DNA of 64,000 nt, taken from assembly GCF_001544375.1 (NCBI RefSeq), contig NZ_BCQJ01000004.1:168498-232497 (forward strand), given 5' to 3'. This stretch comes from Enterococcus canis NBRC 100695 (GTDB lineage: Bacteria > Bacillota > Bacilli > Lactobacillales > Enterococcaceae). Under the pieces are notes generated by a model. That model did not search any database and was not told where the DNA came from. It saw nothing but the letters and a program-made list of their open reading frames with translations. Below are positions 48,114-56,090 of the stretch, piece by piece (positions within the stretch are counted from its first letter, which is position 1; each line of letters starts with the position of its first letter). A program made the translations under genes and the position numbers.

Positions 48114-48381
48114 GTTGTATGCCTCCGACTTTTTCTAATTATTTATGTAAATGTTCTTCATATGTCTTATATTCAGCATATTGATTCTAACATACGTATA
48201 TTTCACTTATAAGAAAACAATGTTACAAAAACATTTCAAATCAGACACATCACATGACATACTAGTCACTTTTCTGCTCTTTGATAACGAATTCGCTGAG
48301 TTTTCCGGTAAAAACAGCCTCCTTACTGACAACGACCACTTTTTTTAGTAGGATAAGAAAAACACGAAAGAAGGGCTAGTT

Positions 48382-48870
48382 ATGTTGCATTTTGTCCCGG
48401 CTCTCCGTGAGGATCTCCCTGCAATTGTGGCTATTTACAATCAAAGTATTCCTTCACGGCTAGCAACTGCCGATACCGAACCGGTTACCGTCGCCGCTAG
48501 AGAAGACTGGTTTGCCGCCCATCACGCTAAGCGGCCGCTTTGGCTGGTGAAAGATCACGATCAGTTAGTTGGTTGGCTCAGCCTTAGCGATTTTTACGGA
48601 CGACCCGCTTATCAAAAAACCGCAGAAATCAGTCTATACTTAACTGCTGATTCTCAAAGCCGCGGGTATGGGCAGCAGGCATTAACCTTTGCGGAGCAGA
48701 CCGCTCCTCAGTTAGAGATTGAAACGTTATTGGCCTTCATTTTCCACCATAATACCGCCAGCCAGCGTCTGTTTAAGCGCAATGATTATCAGCTGTGGGG
48801 CCATTTGCCTGCGGTAGCTGAAATGGACGAACAAACTTATGCGCTAGATATCTTAGGAAAGCGACTGTAA
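48382..48870 (+). CDS. GNAT-family N-acetyltransferase
   Basis: A 162-residue acetyl-CoA-dependent acyltransferase resembling phosphinothricin/methionine-sulfoximine acetyltransferases: VPALREDLPAIVAIYNQSIPSRLATADTEPVT at the start, GWLSLSDFYGRPAYQKTAEISLYL, and the acetyl-CoA loop SQSRGYGQQAL, then HHNTASQRLFKRNDYQLWGHLP. The ATG at 48382 is preceded by GAAGGG. It is a single gene converging on the EIIC of locus 3 through a shared terminator. Substrate not assignable. Confidence 0.88.
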   Translation: MLHFVPALREDLPAIVAIYNQSIPSRLATADTEPVTVAAREDWFAAHHAKRPLWLVKDHDQLVGWLSLSDFYGRPAYQKTAEISLYLTADSQSRGYGQQALTFAEQTAPQLEIETLLAFIFHHNTASQRLFKRNDYQLWGHLPAVAEMDEQTYALDILGKRL

Positions 48871-48886
48871 ATCTAGTATGATCACC

Positions 48887-48940
48887 TAAAAACGACCTTC
48901 CCGAACGAAGCTTTTAGCTAGTTCAAGAAGGTCGTTTTTA
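48887..48940. terminator. bidirectional terminator between GNAT and EIIC genes
   Basis: Arms AAAACGACCTTC (48889-48900) and GAAGGTCGTTTT (48927-48938) with A and T runs outside. Confidence 0.85.
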
Positions 48941-48944
48941 TAAT

Positions 48945-50270
48945 TTAATCTTGATTTTTCGCCATATTGGCTGTTACTCGTTCATCCACACGCAAGAATG
49001 GCAAGTAGATAAAGACACTTGCAATGATGATGAGAATCTGCAAGACCGCGGCGCGCCAGTCGCCGCCAGTTGCTAAGAACCCCGAGATGATTGGTGGCGT
49101 AGTCCAAGGAATCTGTACCACCACATGATTAATCAAACCGACGGCAGTCGCAAAGTAGGCTACTGTTAATGAAAAAATAGGTGCCAAAACAAACGGAATG
49201 ATCAAGCTAATATTAAACACAATCGGCAAGCCAAAGATAATCGGTTCGCTAATGTTAAAGATTGCTGGTGTAACTGACAGCTTGGCAAAATCCTTGTAAT
49301 CTTTACGACGACTGAAAATGAAGATGGCAATCAGCAAGGCAATTGTATTACCGGAGCCACCCATCACGGCGAAAGTATCTTTGAATGCCATATTGATGAT
49401 GTGGGGAATCGATTCATTGTTAGCATATGCCGACATATTTTCTTGCATATTTTGAATCAAAAATGGATCCAATAAAGAACCGGAGATAACAGCTTGATGG
49501 ATCCCGAAACCGAAAAATAGGTTTGCAATGGAGGTAATCAGCAAGAAGCCTGGTAAACCGGTCGTTACTTTACTTAGCGGACCAGTAATGACCCGGGTAA
49601 TAAGTCCGTTTACGTCCATATTGAACAATTGATTCACAATAAAGGATAAGATAGCAAAACTCGTTACTGTGATCATGATTGGAATCAATACATTAAATGA
49701 TTTCAACACAGCGGGCGGAATATTCCCAGATAACTTGATTTGTAATTTTTCATTGTTAGAGAGTTTGATAAATAATTCTGTTGCCAATAGACCTACGAAA
49801 ATCCCTACAAACATTCCGGAAGCACCCGTATGCGTTACCGGGATTACGCCGCTGACTTCAATAGGTGAGCCACCTTCTGGCGTAAACATGGTTTTCATTG
49901 GTGTTAAAACTACAAAAGTTGAAATTGCCACTAAAACAGCGGCGATATGATTCGTATAATTGCGACTGACACACATATGATAAGAAACAGCTGCTACAAC
50001 AAGTAACGTTGTGATACTTAAGGTTCCGTTGGCGATTGAGACCCCAATCTGTTGAATTGTCGTCAAAGTTTCAGGGTTGATGATTTTCCCCATAAAGCCG
50101 GTCGGTTCCAAAATGACATAATTAATTAAAGTTACAAAACCTGCCAACATCATAAACGGCATGAACGTTGCGAACGCATCGCGGAGAGTTCGTAGATGGA
50201 TCTGATTTCCCAATTTTGTGGCAATCATTCCAAATTTTTCAAAAATCGCATCTTTTTTTGTCTGTCCCAT
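48945..50270 (-). CDS. PTS EIIC permease, lactose/cellobiose family (locus 3)
   Basis: A 441-residue EIIC with about ten membrane helices and the conserved FNISEPIIFGLPIVFN and NLFFGFGIHQAVISG stretches. It starts with ATG at 50270 after AAGGAG. Its promoter (50316-50344) is followed by a nearly perfect cre palindrome between start site and gene. The GntR/UTRA gene lies upstream in the same direction and a GH1 gene is divergent beyond it, so the three form a beta-glucoside uptake and cleavage locus. EIIA and EIIB are not encoded here. Confidence 0.92.
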   Translation of the reverse strand: MGQTKKDAIFEKFGMIATKLGNQIHLRTLRDAFATFMPFMMLAGFVTLINYVILEPTGFMGKIINPETLTTIQQIGVSIANGTLSITTLLVVAAVSYHMCVSRNYTNHIAAVLVAISTFVVLTPMKTMFTPEGGSPIEVSGVIPVTHTGASGMFVGIFVGLLATELFIKLSNNEKLQIKLSGNIPPAVLKSFNVLIPIMITVTSFAILSFIVNQLFNMDVNGLITRVITGPLSKVTTGLPGFLLITSIANLFFGFGIHQAVISGSLLDPFLIQNMQENMSAYANNESIPHIINMAFKDTFAVMGGSGNTIALLIAIFIFSRRKDYKDFAKLSVTPAIFNISEPIIFGLPIVFNISLIIPFVLAPIFSLTVAYFATAVGLINHVVVQIPWTTPPIISGFLATGGDWRAAVLQILIIIASVFIYLPFLRVDERVTANMAKNQD

Positions 50271-50292
50271 CTTTTTTAGCTCCTTATTTTTT

Positions 50293-50306
50293 TGTAAGCG
50301 CTTACC
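50293..50306. promoter_or_regulatory. cre (CcpA) site in the EIIC leader
   Basis: TGTAAGCGCTTACC contains the perfect palindrome GTAAGCGCTTAC and matches cre at 13 of 14. It lies downstream of the -10, so CcpA would act as a roadblock. Confidence 0.85.
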
Positions 50307-50315
50307 CTTGGGGCT

Positions 50316-50344
50316 ATCATACTATCAAAAAATAAAAAAGTAAA
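50316..50344 (-). promoter_or_regulatory. promoter of the locus 3 EIIC gene
   Basis: TTTACT (50344-50339), 17-bp spacer, TATGAT (50321-50316). A TATATATTTTT element lies just upstream at about 50361-50371. Confidence 0.65.
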
Positions 50345-50387
50345 TAACTTTGTACAAAATTATATATTTTTATTTTTTTACCCAAAA

Positions 50388-50418
50388 GAAAAAGGAAACA
50401 GACAGCTGCTGTTTCCTA
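50388..50418 (-). terminator. terminator at the end of the gntR-type gene
   Basis: Minus-strand stem AGGAAACAG / CTGTTTCCT followed by TTTTTC, overlapping the stop codon. It separates the regulator from the EIIC transcript. Confidence 0.75.
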
Positions 50419-51129
50419 ATTTTCAACAAAGACGGCTTCAAAAATAAAGTCTTGATATAGATGGCGGGTAATGGAATATTCAAACGGCGTACCATTCGCT
50501 AAAGATACATTTTTTTCCACCTCAATCATAAAATCGCCAAAAGAAATTCCTAAGATATTGGCATCGAATTCAGTGGCTATATCCCCCTTGATCCAGATAT
50601 GAGAGGTTTTTATCTCCAAGCCTAACTCCTTCGTAATATAGGCATAGACCGACTTTTTCAGATGTTTAGGTTCTAGCCCCGGTATAATCGCTAAAGGCAT
50701 GAAGGTTTGCTCAATGGAGTAGGGTTGATGATCAATGAAACGACTTCTAATGATATTATAAACATAATCCTTCGCATCAATTTTCAGCATATCCGCAACT
50801 TTTTCAGAAGGTAGCTCAATAGAGAAAGTATGGATCTCTGAATCAACATGCTCTTCTCCAACCACGCTAAAAAGTCCTTCATTTGGCCCAAAGACTTTGG
50901 AATTGTCGATTGGTTTACGCATGACTTCTGTACCAAAACCACTGCGACTGCGCAAAACTCCTTCAGACACCAACATATCAACGCCTTTTTTGACGGTAAG
51001 CTTGCTAGTTTCGTACTGCTTTGCCAATACTTCACCCGCCGGTAATTTCTCTCCGACTTCATAAAAGTCATTTAAAATCTTCTTTTTCAAATCAAGATAT
51101 ATTTCCATATATTTAGGAATCTTTTTCAT
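50416..51129 (-). CDS. GntR/HutC-family regulator with UTRA domain
   Basis: A 237-residue regulator: an N-terminal winged helix (about 1-70; YLDLKKKILNDFYEVGEKLPAGEVLAKQYETSKLTVKKGVDMLVSEGVLRSRSGFG) and a C-terminal UTRA effector domain (about 90-235; YNIIRSRFIDHQPYSIEQTFMPLAIIPGL). UTRA proteins such as TreR and BglR sense phosphosugars. It lies between its likely targets, the EIIC gene downstream and the divergent GH1. A TATATAT-N-TTTT element is found before all three. Start ATG at 51129 with AAGGAGG. Confidence 0.9.
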   Translation of the reverse strand: MKKIPKYMEIYLDLKKKILNDFYEVGEKLPAGEVLAKQYETSKLTVKKGVDMLVSEGVLRSRSGFGTEVMRKPIDNSKVFGPNEGLFSVVGEEHVDSEIHTFSIELPSEKVADMLKIDAKDYVYNIIRSRFIDHQPYSIEQTFMPLAIIPGLEPKHLKKSVYAYITKELGLEIKTSHIWIKGDIATEFDANILGISFGDFMIEVEKNVSLANGTPFEYSITRHLYQDFIFEAVFVEN

Positions 51130-51160
51130 TTTTAGCCTCCTTATCTGTTTAAAGTTATAA

Positions 51161-51246
51161 GTAATTATATATCTTTTTCAATTTTTTACAAGATATGCGC
51201 TAAAAAACACAAGCGCACTTTAAAAAGGTATATATTTTTAATAAAA
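51161..51246. promoter_or_regulatory. divergent regulatory region of gntR and GH1 with repeated TATATAT elements
   Basis: aattatatatctttttca (51163-51180) and aggtatatatttttaata (51227-51244) share a TATATAT-Y-TTTT core with aattatatatttttattt upstream of EIIC (about 50359-50376). They are candidate half operators for the GntR/UTRA protein. The elements are AT-rich, so chance similarity must be considered. Confidence 0.4.
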
Positions 51247-51305
51247 GTTATTTATTTTGTTACAAAAGCATGGTAAGATAAGTTTGAGAACAGAGGAGGC
51301 ATATT

Positions 51306-52724
51306 ATGACATTACAACAATTACAATTTCCAGAAAATTTTTGGTGGGGCTCTGCCTGGTCAGCCGAACAAGCAGAAGGCCGTGGCGAAACTGGTAAAGC
51401 AGAGACTGTCTGGGAACGCTGGTATAAAGAACAACCCACCCGTTTTTATCAACGGATTGGGTCGGAAGTAACAACGGATCATATTCACCGTTATCATGAA
51501 GATGTTCAATTAATGAAACAAACAGGACATAATTCATTTCGGGTATCCATTTCATGGGCTCGGATGTTTCCTAATGACGGCGTTGGTGAAGTAAATCCTA
51601 AAGCGGTCGCCTTTTACCGTGATTTATTTACAGAAATGAACCAAAATGGCGTTAAAGTTTTTGCAAATCTGTATCACTTTGATATGCCAGCTAAGCTACA
51701 GGGCCAAGGTGGTTGGGAATCACGGGATGTGGTAGCAGCGTATGTTCACTTTGCGGATACTTGTTTCAAAGAATTTGGTGATTTAGTTTATCATTGGTTC
51801 ACTTTTAATGAACCTTTAGGGCCGATTTTAGGGAGCTATTTAGAAGATTTCCACTATCCAAATGTAATCGATTTTAAAAGAGGGGCACAGGCAGCCTTTT
51901 TTACGATCCTAGCACATGCCCAAGCTATTGCCGCTCACAAAAAATATGGATTAGAAAGCAAAATTGGCGTCATTCTAAATCTAAGCCCGACTTTCCCTCG
52001 TAGCCAAAATCCAGCTGATGTCAAAGCGGCAGAAATTGCGGATCTTTTCTATACACGAAGTTTCTTAGATCCGATGGTAAAAGGAACTTTCCCGGAGAAA
52101 TTAACAGACTTATTAAGAACTTATGATCAGTTGCCAGCCGATATGACGGAAGCCGATCTACAAATAATTAAAGAAAATACCTCGCAAATTCTGGGACTAA
52201 ACTATTACGAACCACGCCGGGTCAAAGCACGTTTAACAGCTATCAATCCTGAAGGACCTTTTTTACCAGACTGGTTCTTTGAGCACCATGTTATGCCTGG
52301 CAGAAAAATGAATGAATACCGTGGTTGGGAAATCTATGAAAAAGGTATCTATGACTTATGTATGGATATCAAAAACAACTATGGCAACATTGAAGCCTTT
52401 ATTTCTGAAAATGGGATGGGGGTCGCAGATGAAGAACGGTTTATGGATGAGAACGGCCAAGTTATTGATACTTATCGTATTGACTTCATCAAAGACCACT
52501 TAGCCTATCTTTGGAAAGCTATCAACGAAGGCTGCAATATCAAAGGCTATCACTTATGGACCTTTATCGATTGCTGGTCTTGGATCAACGCCTATAAAAA
52601 CCGTTATGGCTTAGTTTCACTCGATTTAGCGACGCAAAAACGCACAATCAAAAAGAGTGGCGAATTCTATAAAAACTTAAGCGACAATAATGGCTTTGAG
52701 TACGAAACAGATTGGCTAGTCTAA
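51306..52724 (+). CDS. 6-phospho-beta-glucosidase, glycoside hydrolase family 1 (locus 3)
   Basis: A 472-residue GH1 enzyme with acid/base Glu169 in TFNEP and nucleophile Glu368 in ISENG. The sequence CWSWINAYKNRYGLVSLD near the C-terminus supplies Ser, Lys and Tyr in the spacing used by 6-phospho-glycosidases to bind the 6-phosphate. It starts with ATG at 51306 following AGAGGAGG. It is divergent from the gntR-EIIC genes and closes the uptake and cleavage pathway. The N-terminal GSAWSAEQAEGRG differs from the locus 1 enzyme, suggesting a different aglycone preference. Confidence 0.92.
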   Translation: MTLQQLQFPENFWWGSAWSAEQAEGRGETGKAETVWERWYKEQPTRFYQRIGSEVTTDHIHRYHEDVQLMKQTGHNSFRVSISWARMFPNDGVGEVNPKAVAFYRDLFTEMNQNGVKVFANLYHFDMPAKLQGQGGWESRDVVAAYVHFADTCFKEFGDLVYHWFTFNEPLGPILGSYLEDFHYPNVIDFKRGAQAAFFTILAHAQAIAAHKKYGLESKIGVILNLSPTFPRSQNPADVKAAEIADLFYTRSFLDPMVKGTFPEKLTDLLRTYDQLPADMTEADLQIIKENTSQILGLNYYEPRRVKARLTAINPEGPFLPDWFFEHHVMPGRKMNEYRGWEIYEKGIYDLCMDIKNNYGNIEAFISENGMGVADEERFMDENGQVIDTYRIDFIKDHLAYLWKAINEGCNIKGYHLWTFIDCWSWINAYKNRYGLVSLDLATQKRTIKKSGEFYKNLSDNNGFEYETDWLV

Positions 52725-52730
52725 TAAATC

Positions 52731-52766
52731 AAAAGAAGCTGAGATAACTCTCAGCTTCTTTTTTGT
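52731..52766. terminator. bidirectional terminator between GH1 and dhaL
   Basis: Stem AAAGAAGCTGAGA / TCTCAGCTTCTTT with flanking A and T runs between converging genes. Confidence 0.9.
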
Positions 52767-52775
52767 CTTATGTTA

Positions 52776-53372
52776 TCAAGCGATTGTTTCCAAAAGCGTT
52801 TCAAACAGCAACGCACTAGAAGCCGCTCCTGGATCAATATGGCCTAAAGAGCGTTCCCCTAAATAGGAAGCTCGTCCCTTTTTGGCAACTAACTCTTTCG
52901 TTCCTTCTTTAGCCACAGTGATGGTCTCGGTTGTCAACTGCCCTTGTTGCAAAGCTGCCGCAACAGGTGCCCAAACGTCTACCATCGTTTTGTCGCCGAC
53001 TTCGGCTTTCCCGCGCGCTTGGATACCCGCTAAACCTTGGGCTACTAACGCGCCTAACTCGTCCTTTTGAATCACAGTCAAATCCTTGGTCGCTTTCGTT
53101 AAATTCATAAAAGCCGAGCCGTAAAGTGGTCCTGAAGCTCCACCAACCTTGGAAATCAACGCCATTGACAGAACTTTAAAAGTATCACTGATAGTGGCCG
53201 GATTTTGTTTGGCAAAGGCTTCTTGATAGGCTGCCATTCCGCGAGCCATATTATTGCCATGGTCGCCATCGCCAATTGGCGTGTCTAAATCACTTAAATA
53301 AGCTTTATTCGTTTCAATCGCTTGGGTAAATTTATCGAGCCAAGCTTGAATCATCGTTACAGTTACGTCCAT
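52776..53372 (-). CDS. dhaL: dihydroxyacetone kinase subunit DhaL
   Basis: A 198-residue ADP-binding subunit of PTS-dependent dihydroxyacetone kinase. The Mg-ADP ligands are in DLDTPIGDGDHGNNM (Asp30, Asp35, Asp37), and GGASGPLYGSAFMNL, GKAEVGDKTMVD and GHIDPGAAS are family motifs. DhaL passes phosphate from DhaM to dihydroxyacetone held by DhaK. Last gene of the gldA-dhaM-dhaK-dhaL operon, 21 bases after dhaK, with AGAGGGG before its ATG. Confidence 0.95.
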   Translation of the reverse strand: MDVTVTMIQAWLDKFTQAIETNKAYLSDLDTPIGDGDHGNNMARGMAAYQEAFAKQNPATISDTFKVLSMALISKVGGASGPLYGSAFMNLTKATKDLTVIQKDELGALVAQGLAGIQARGKAEVGDKTMVDVWAPVAAALQQGQLTTETITVAKEGTKELVAKKGRASYLGERSLGHIDPGAASSALLFETLLETIA

Positions 53373-53393
53373 TGTTGTCCCCTCTTCTCAAAA

Positions 53394-54374
53394 CTACCAA
53401 GAAATCGTTGTAACTTTGCTAGCTAGCGCTGTTTGCCAAGCCGTTTCTAAGGCGATAAACGTCAAAGAAAGTCCTTGCATATCGATTGACGTCATATAGT
53501 TGCCCACTTTGTGGAAGGTCACATTGACGTCTTTTTCTGCTAAAAGATCTAGTACATCATTCATAAAGACCAATTGTTCCATTAAAGGCGTACCACCCAT
53601 ACCGTTGACTAATACCCCGATACTTGCTGGTAATTCTTCGTAAGCCGCTAACAATTTGTCCACTAGTTCCACAGCTAAGTCATGAGAGGTTTGCATTTTT
53701 TCACGGCGATAACCAGGTTCGCCGTGAATACCCACGCCAAACTCCACTTCATCTTCTGCTAGCTCAAAACCAGGCTTCCCAACCTCTGGCACCGTTGCTG
53801 CGCGCAAAGCCACGCCGATTGTTTTCGTTGCGGCTACAACGCTTTCCCCTAAAGCTTTTAATTCTGATAAAGAAGCGCCTTGACGGGCAGCATCCCCCAA
53901 AATCTTGTGCACAAGAACGGTCCCAGCTACGCCCCGTTTACCAGCAGTATAAGTACTATTTTCCACGGCAATATCATCATCCACTACCACCAACTCAACC
54001 GCGATGTCCTCCATCTCAGCCAATTCTTTTGCCATTTCAAAATTCAAAATATCACCGGTATAATTTTTAACAATCAGCAAAACCCCTTGGCCTTGATCCG
54101 CCGTTTGAATCGCTGTTTGGATTTGATCAGGGGTTGGTGACGTAAAGACATCGCCCAACACAGCTGCACTAAGCATCCCATCGCCGACAAAACCGGCATG
54201 GGCGGGTTCATGACCACTACCGCCACCAGAGACTAATCCAACTTGTGGAGTCATTTCTGCCCGCGCTACTACACGTGAATCCGCCACTCGCGTAACAACT
54301 TCTGAATAACTTTTAACTAGTCCTTGCAGCATTTCCTCAACGATTTGCCCAGGATCATTCATGATTTTTTTCAT
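53394..54374 (-). CDS. dhaK: dihydroxyacetone kinase subunit DhaK
   Basis: A 326-residue substrate-binding subunit. It binds dihydroxyacetone covalently through a histidine, here His217 in GVGIHGEPGYRREK, with the substrate loop GGGSGHEPAHAGFVGDGM and the NYTGD motif. The ATG at 54374 directly abuts the dhaM stop, with AAAGGA nine bases upstream. It forms the PTS-dependent kinase with DhaL and DhaM, producing dihydroxyacetone phosphate for glycolysis. Confidence 0.95.
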   Translation of the reverse strand: MKKIMNDPGQIVEEMLQGLVKSYSEVVTRVADSRVVARAEMTPQVGLVSGGGSGHEPAHAGFVGDGMLSAAVLGDVFTSPTPDQIQTAIQTADQGQGVLLIVKNYTGDILNFEMAKELAEMEDIAVELVVVDDDIAVENSTYTAGKRGVAGTVLVHKILGDAARQGASLSELKALGESVVAATKTIGVALRAATVPEVGKPGFELAEDEVEFGVGIHGEPGYRREKMQTSHDLAVELVDKLLAAYEELPASIGVLVNGMGGTPLMEQLVFMNDVLDLLAEKDVNVTFHKVGNYMTSIDMQGLSLTFIALETAWQTALASKVTTISW

Positions 54375-54770
54375 TTAATTCCATCCTTTCACGCCTGCTT
54401 GACGCGCTTCTGACAGGATTTGCCCCAGATCATCACTGACACCGGCTGTGATAGCGGCAGCAAAAGCTCCCTCCACTAGTGGGCCTTCCACTAAGCGATA
54501 ACGTGCTTGTGTCTCTTCCGGCAGCATGTCATAGGCAAGCTCCGCACTTAATACCGCACTGCCTAAATCTGCAAAGACGAGATAAACATCAGCCTCCCGC
54601 TCTTCCACTGCGGCGATGATTTTCAGAGGGTCGGAGCCAAGCTCGCCCTCTGAAGTACCGCCAAGTGAAAAGATCTGTACGTCTTCTGTCTGTTGCATCT
54701 GTTCAATCATCTCTTTCAAGCCATCTGTGATTGCTTGGCTATGGGAGACTAGCAAAATACTCTTCTTCAT
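54375..54770 (-). CDS. dhaM: PTS phosphotransfer subunit DhaM (EIIA-type)
   Basis: A 131-residue EIIA(Man)-like domain that accepts phosphate from HPr on a histidine, here His10 in LLVSHSQAITDGL. FSLGGTSEGELGSDPLKI and VFADLGSAVLSAELAYDML are typical. It is the short single-domain form common in Firmicutes, unlike the longer E. coli DhaM with fused HPr and EI domains. The ATG at 54770 follows AAAGGTG; the frame extension to 54842 overlaps gldA and is not used. Confidence 0.93.
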   Translation of the reverse strand: MKKSILLVSHSQAITDGLKEMIEQMQQTEDVQIFSLGGTSEGELGSDPLKIIAAVEEREADVYLVFADLGSAVLSAELAYDMLPEETQARYRLVEGPLVEGAFAAAITAGVSDDLGQILSEARQAGVKGWN

Positions 54771-54789
54771 CTTTTCACCTTTTCCTATC

Positions 54790-55920
54790 TTAATGACGAT
54801 CTTTGTAATTTTGACCGATGCGATCCGCAACCAAAATCGCATTGGCTACTTCTTCTTCTACGATTGGGAAAGGCATAGAGTGGATTGATTCTTCTGGAAT
54901 ACAAGCGATTTTAGCAACTGCTAACGCTTCTTCAAAAGTAATGGTTTCAACGCCGATATCAGCTAAAGTTAATGGCAAGCCAATGGATGCACTGAAGTCC
55001 ATTACAGCTTCCAACTCATCTTTTTCAGCATCTTCCAAAACTAATTGTGCTAAGGTAGCAAAGGCAACTTTTTCACCGTGTAAGTAATGGTGTGTGCCTT
55101 CTAGAACCGTCAAACCATTATGGATGGCGTGAGCAGCTGCCAAGCCGCCATTTTCAAAACCTAAACCAGAAAGCAGGATATTTGTTTCAACGATTTTATT
55201 CAATGATTCTGTCACCACATTGGCATCACAAGCAATTTTAGCTTTCAAGCCATCTTCTTGAAGATTTTCCCAGCAAAGTTTGGCCATGGCTAAAGCCGCA
55301 TAGGTACCACTAGCCGGTGGTGTCAAACCTTCGCGAGAGCCCATTGGTAAGCTAGCATTGACGCGTGAATATGAGTTGTGAGTAGCCCGTGCTTCAAAAT
55401 AAGTGGATAAGGCATCGCCCATACCTGCAACTAAGAAACGAGTTGGTGCTTGGGCAACAACTTTAGTATCCACCATAACAACACTTGGACTTTGTTTAAA
55501 GTATGCGTAGTCGTCAAATGAACCATCCGCATGATACAAAACTGCGGAGTGAGAAGTTGGTGCATCTTGAGCTGCAATTGTTGGGACAATAATCAAACGT
55601 TCCCCTTCTGCGACTACTTTAGAAGCATCGATCGCTTTCCCGCCACCCAAACCAATGATACAGTCGGTTTGTTTTTCTTTGGCGATGTTTTGCAACCGTT
55701 TTGTTTCTTCTCGGGTTACTTCACCACTAAAGCCACCTTCAACAAACGTAATGTTAAATTTTTCAGCAGTTGCTTCTAATTGGGGGCGCACCCGATCAAC
55801 ATCGGCAGGGTTGGCAATCAATAAAGCTGATTTGCCGAAAGTGGTTACAAAATAACCTAAGTTTAATAATTCGTCTTCTCCTTGAACGTACTTCGTTGGT
55901 AAAATCAGTGCTTTTCTCAT
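54790..55920 (-). CDS. gldA: glycerol dehydrogenase (canonical copy)
   Basis: A 376-residue iron-type dehydrogenase that oxidises glycerol to dihydroxyacetone with NAD; the product is used by the DhaKLM kinase of the same operon. The NAD site is DCIIGLGGGKAIDASKVVAEGE; metal ligands are in AGMGDALSTYFEA, GGLAAAHAIHNGLT and YLHGEKVAFA. It keeps the usual HAIHNGL segment that the copy at 29005 has lost. ATG at 55920 after GAGGAGG. A cre-like site (55956-55969) and a PocR-domain AraC gene lie upstream. Confidence 0.94.
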   Translation of the reverse strand: MRKALILPTKYVQGEDELLNLGYFVTTFGKSALLIANPADVDRVRPQLEATAEKFNITFVEGGFSGEVTREETKRLQNIAKEKQTDCIIGLGGGKAIDASKVVAEGERLIIVPTIAAQDAPTSHSAVLYHADGSFDDYAYFKQSPSVVMVDTKVVAQAPTRFLVAGMGDALSTYFEARATHNSYSRVNASLPMGSREGLTPPASGTYAALAMAKLCWENLQEDGLKAKIACDANVVTESLNKIVETNILLSGLGFENGGLAAAHAIHNGLTVLEGTHHYLHGEKVAFATLAQLVLEDAEKDELEAVMDFSASIGLPLTLADIGVETITFEEALAVAKIACIPEESIHSMPFPIVEEEVANAILVADRIGQNYKDRH

Positions 55921-55955
55921 GGATAATTCCTCCTCTTTTTGTTTACATGCTTATC

Positions 55956-55969
55956 ATAAAGCGCTATCA
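55956..55969. promoter_or_regulatory. candidate cre site of the gldA-dhaMKL operon
   Basis: ATAAAGCGCTATCA matches the cre consensus at 12 of 14 positions. It overlaps the probable promoter of gldA (a TATGAT -10 lies at about 55951-55958 on the minus strand). Confidence 0.65.
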
Positions 55970-56042
55970 GCTAAAAAGCATTGAAGTTTGATACCGCTTT
56001 CTTTCACAAAAAGATAGAATTTTTTTGCAAAATAGGATTTAT

Positions 56043-56070
56043 TTGTCATTTCACAAATTTTGGTTATAAT
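56043..56070 (+). promoter_or_regulatory. promoter of the PocR-domain araC-type gene
   Basis: TTGTCA (56043-56048), 16-bp spacer, TATAAT (56065-56070). Confidence 0.65.
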
Positions 56071-56090
56071 AAAATTTGGAGGCGGTTTCT

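Noticed and set aside
48151..48348. 65-codon plus-strand frame upstream of the GNAT gene
   Set aside because: No ribosome site, AT-rich, and it overlaps the promoter region of the secreted CAP protein; I see no other feature there.
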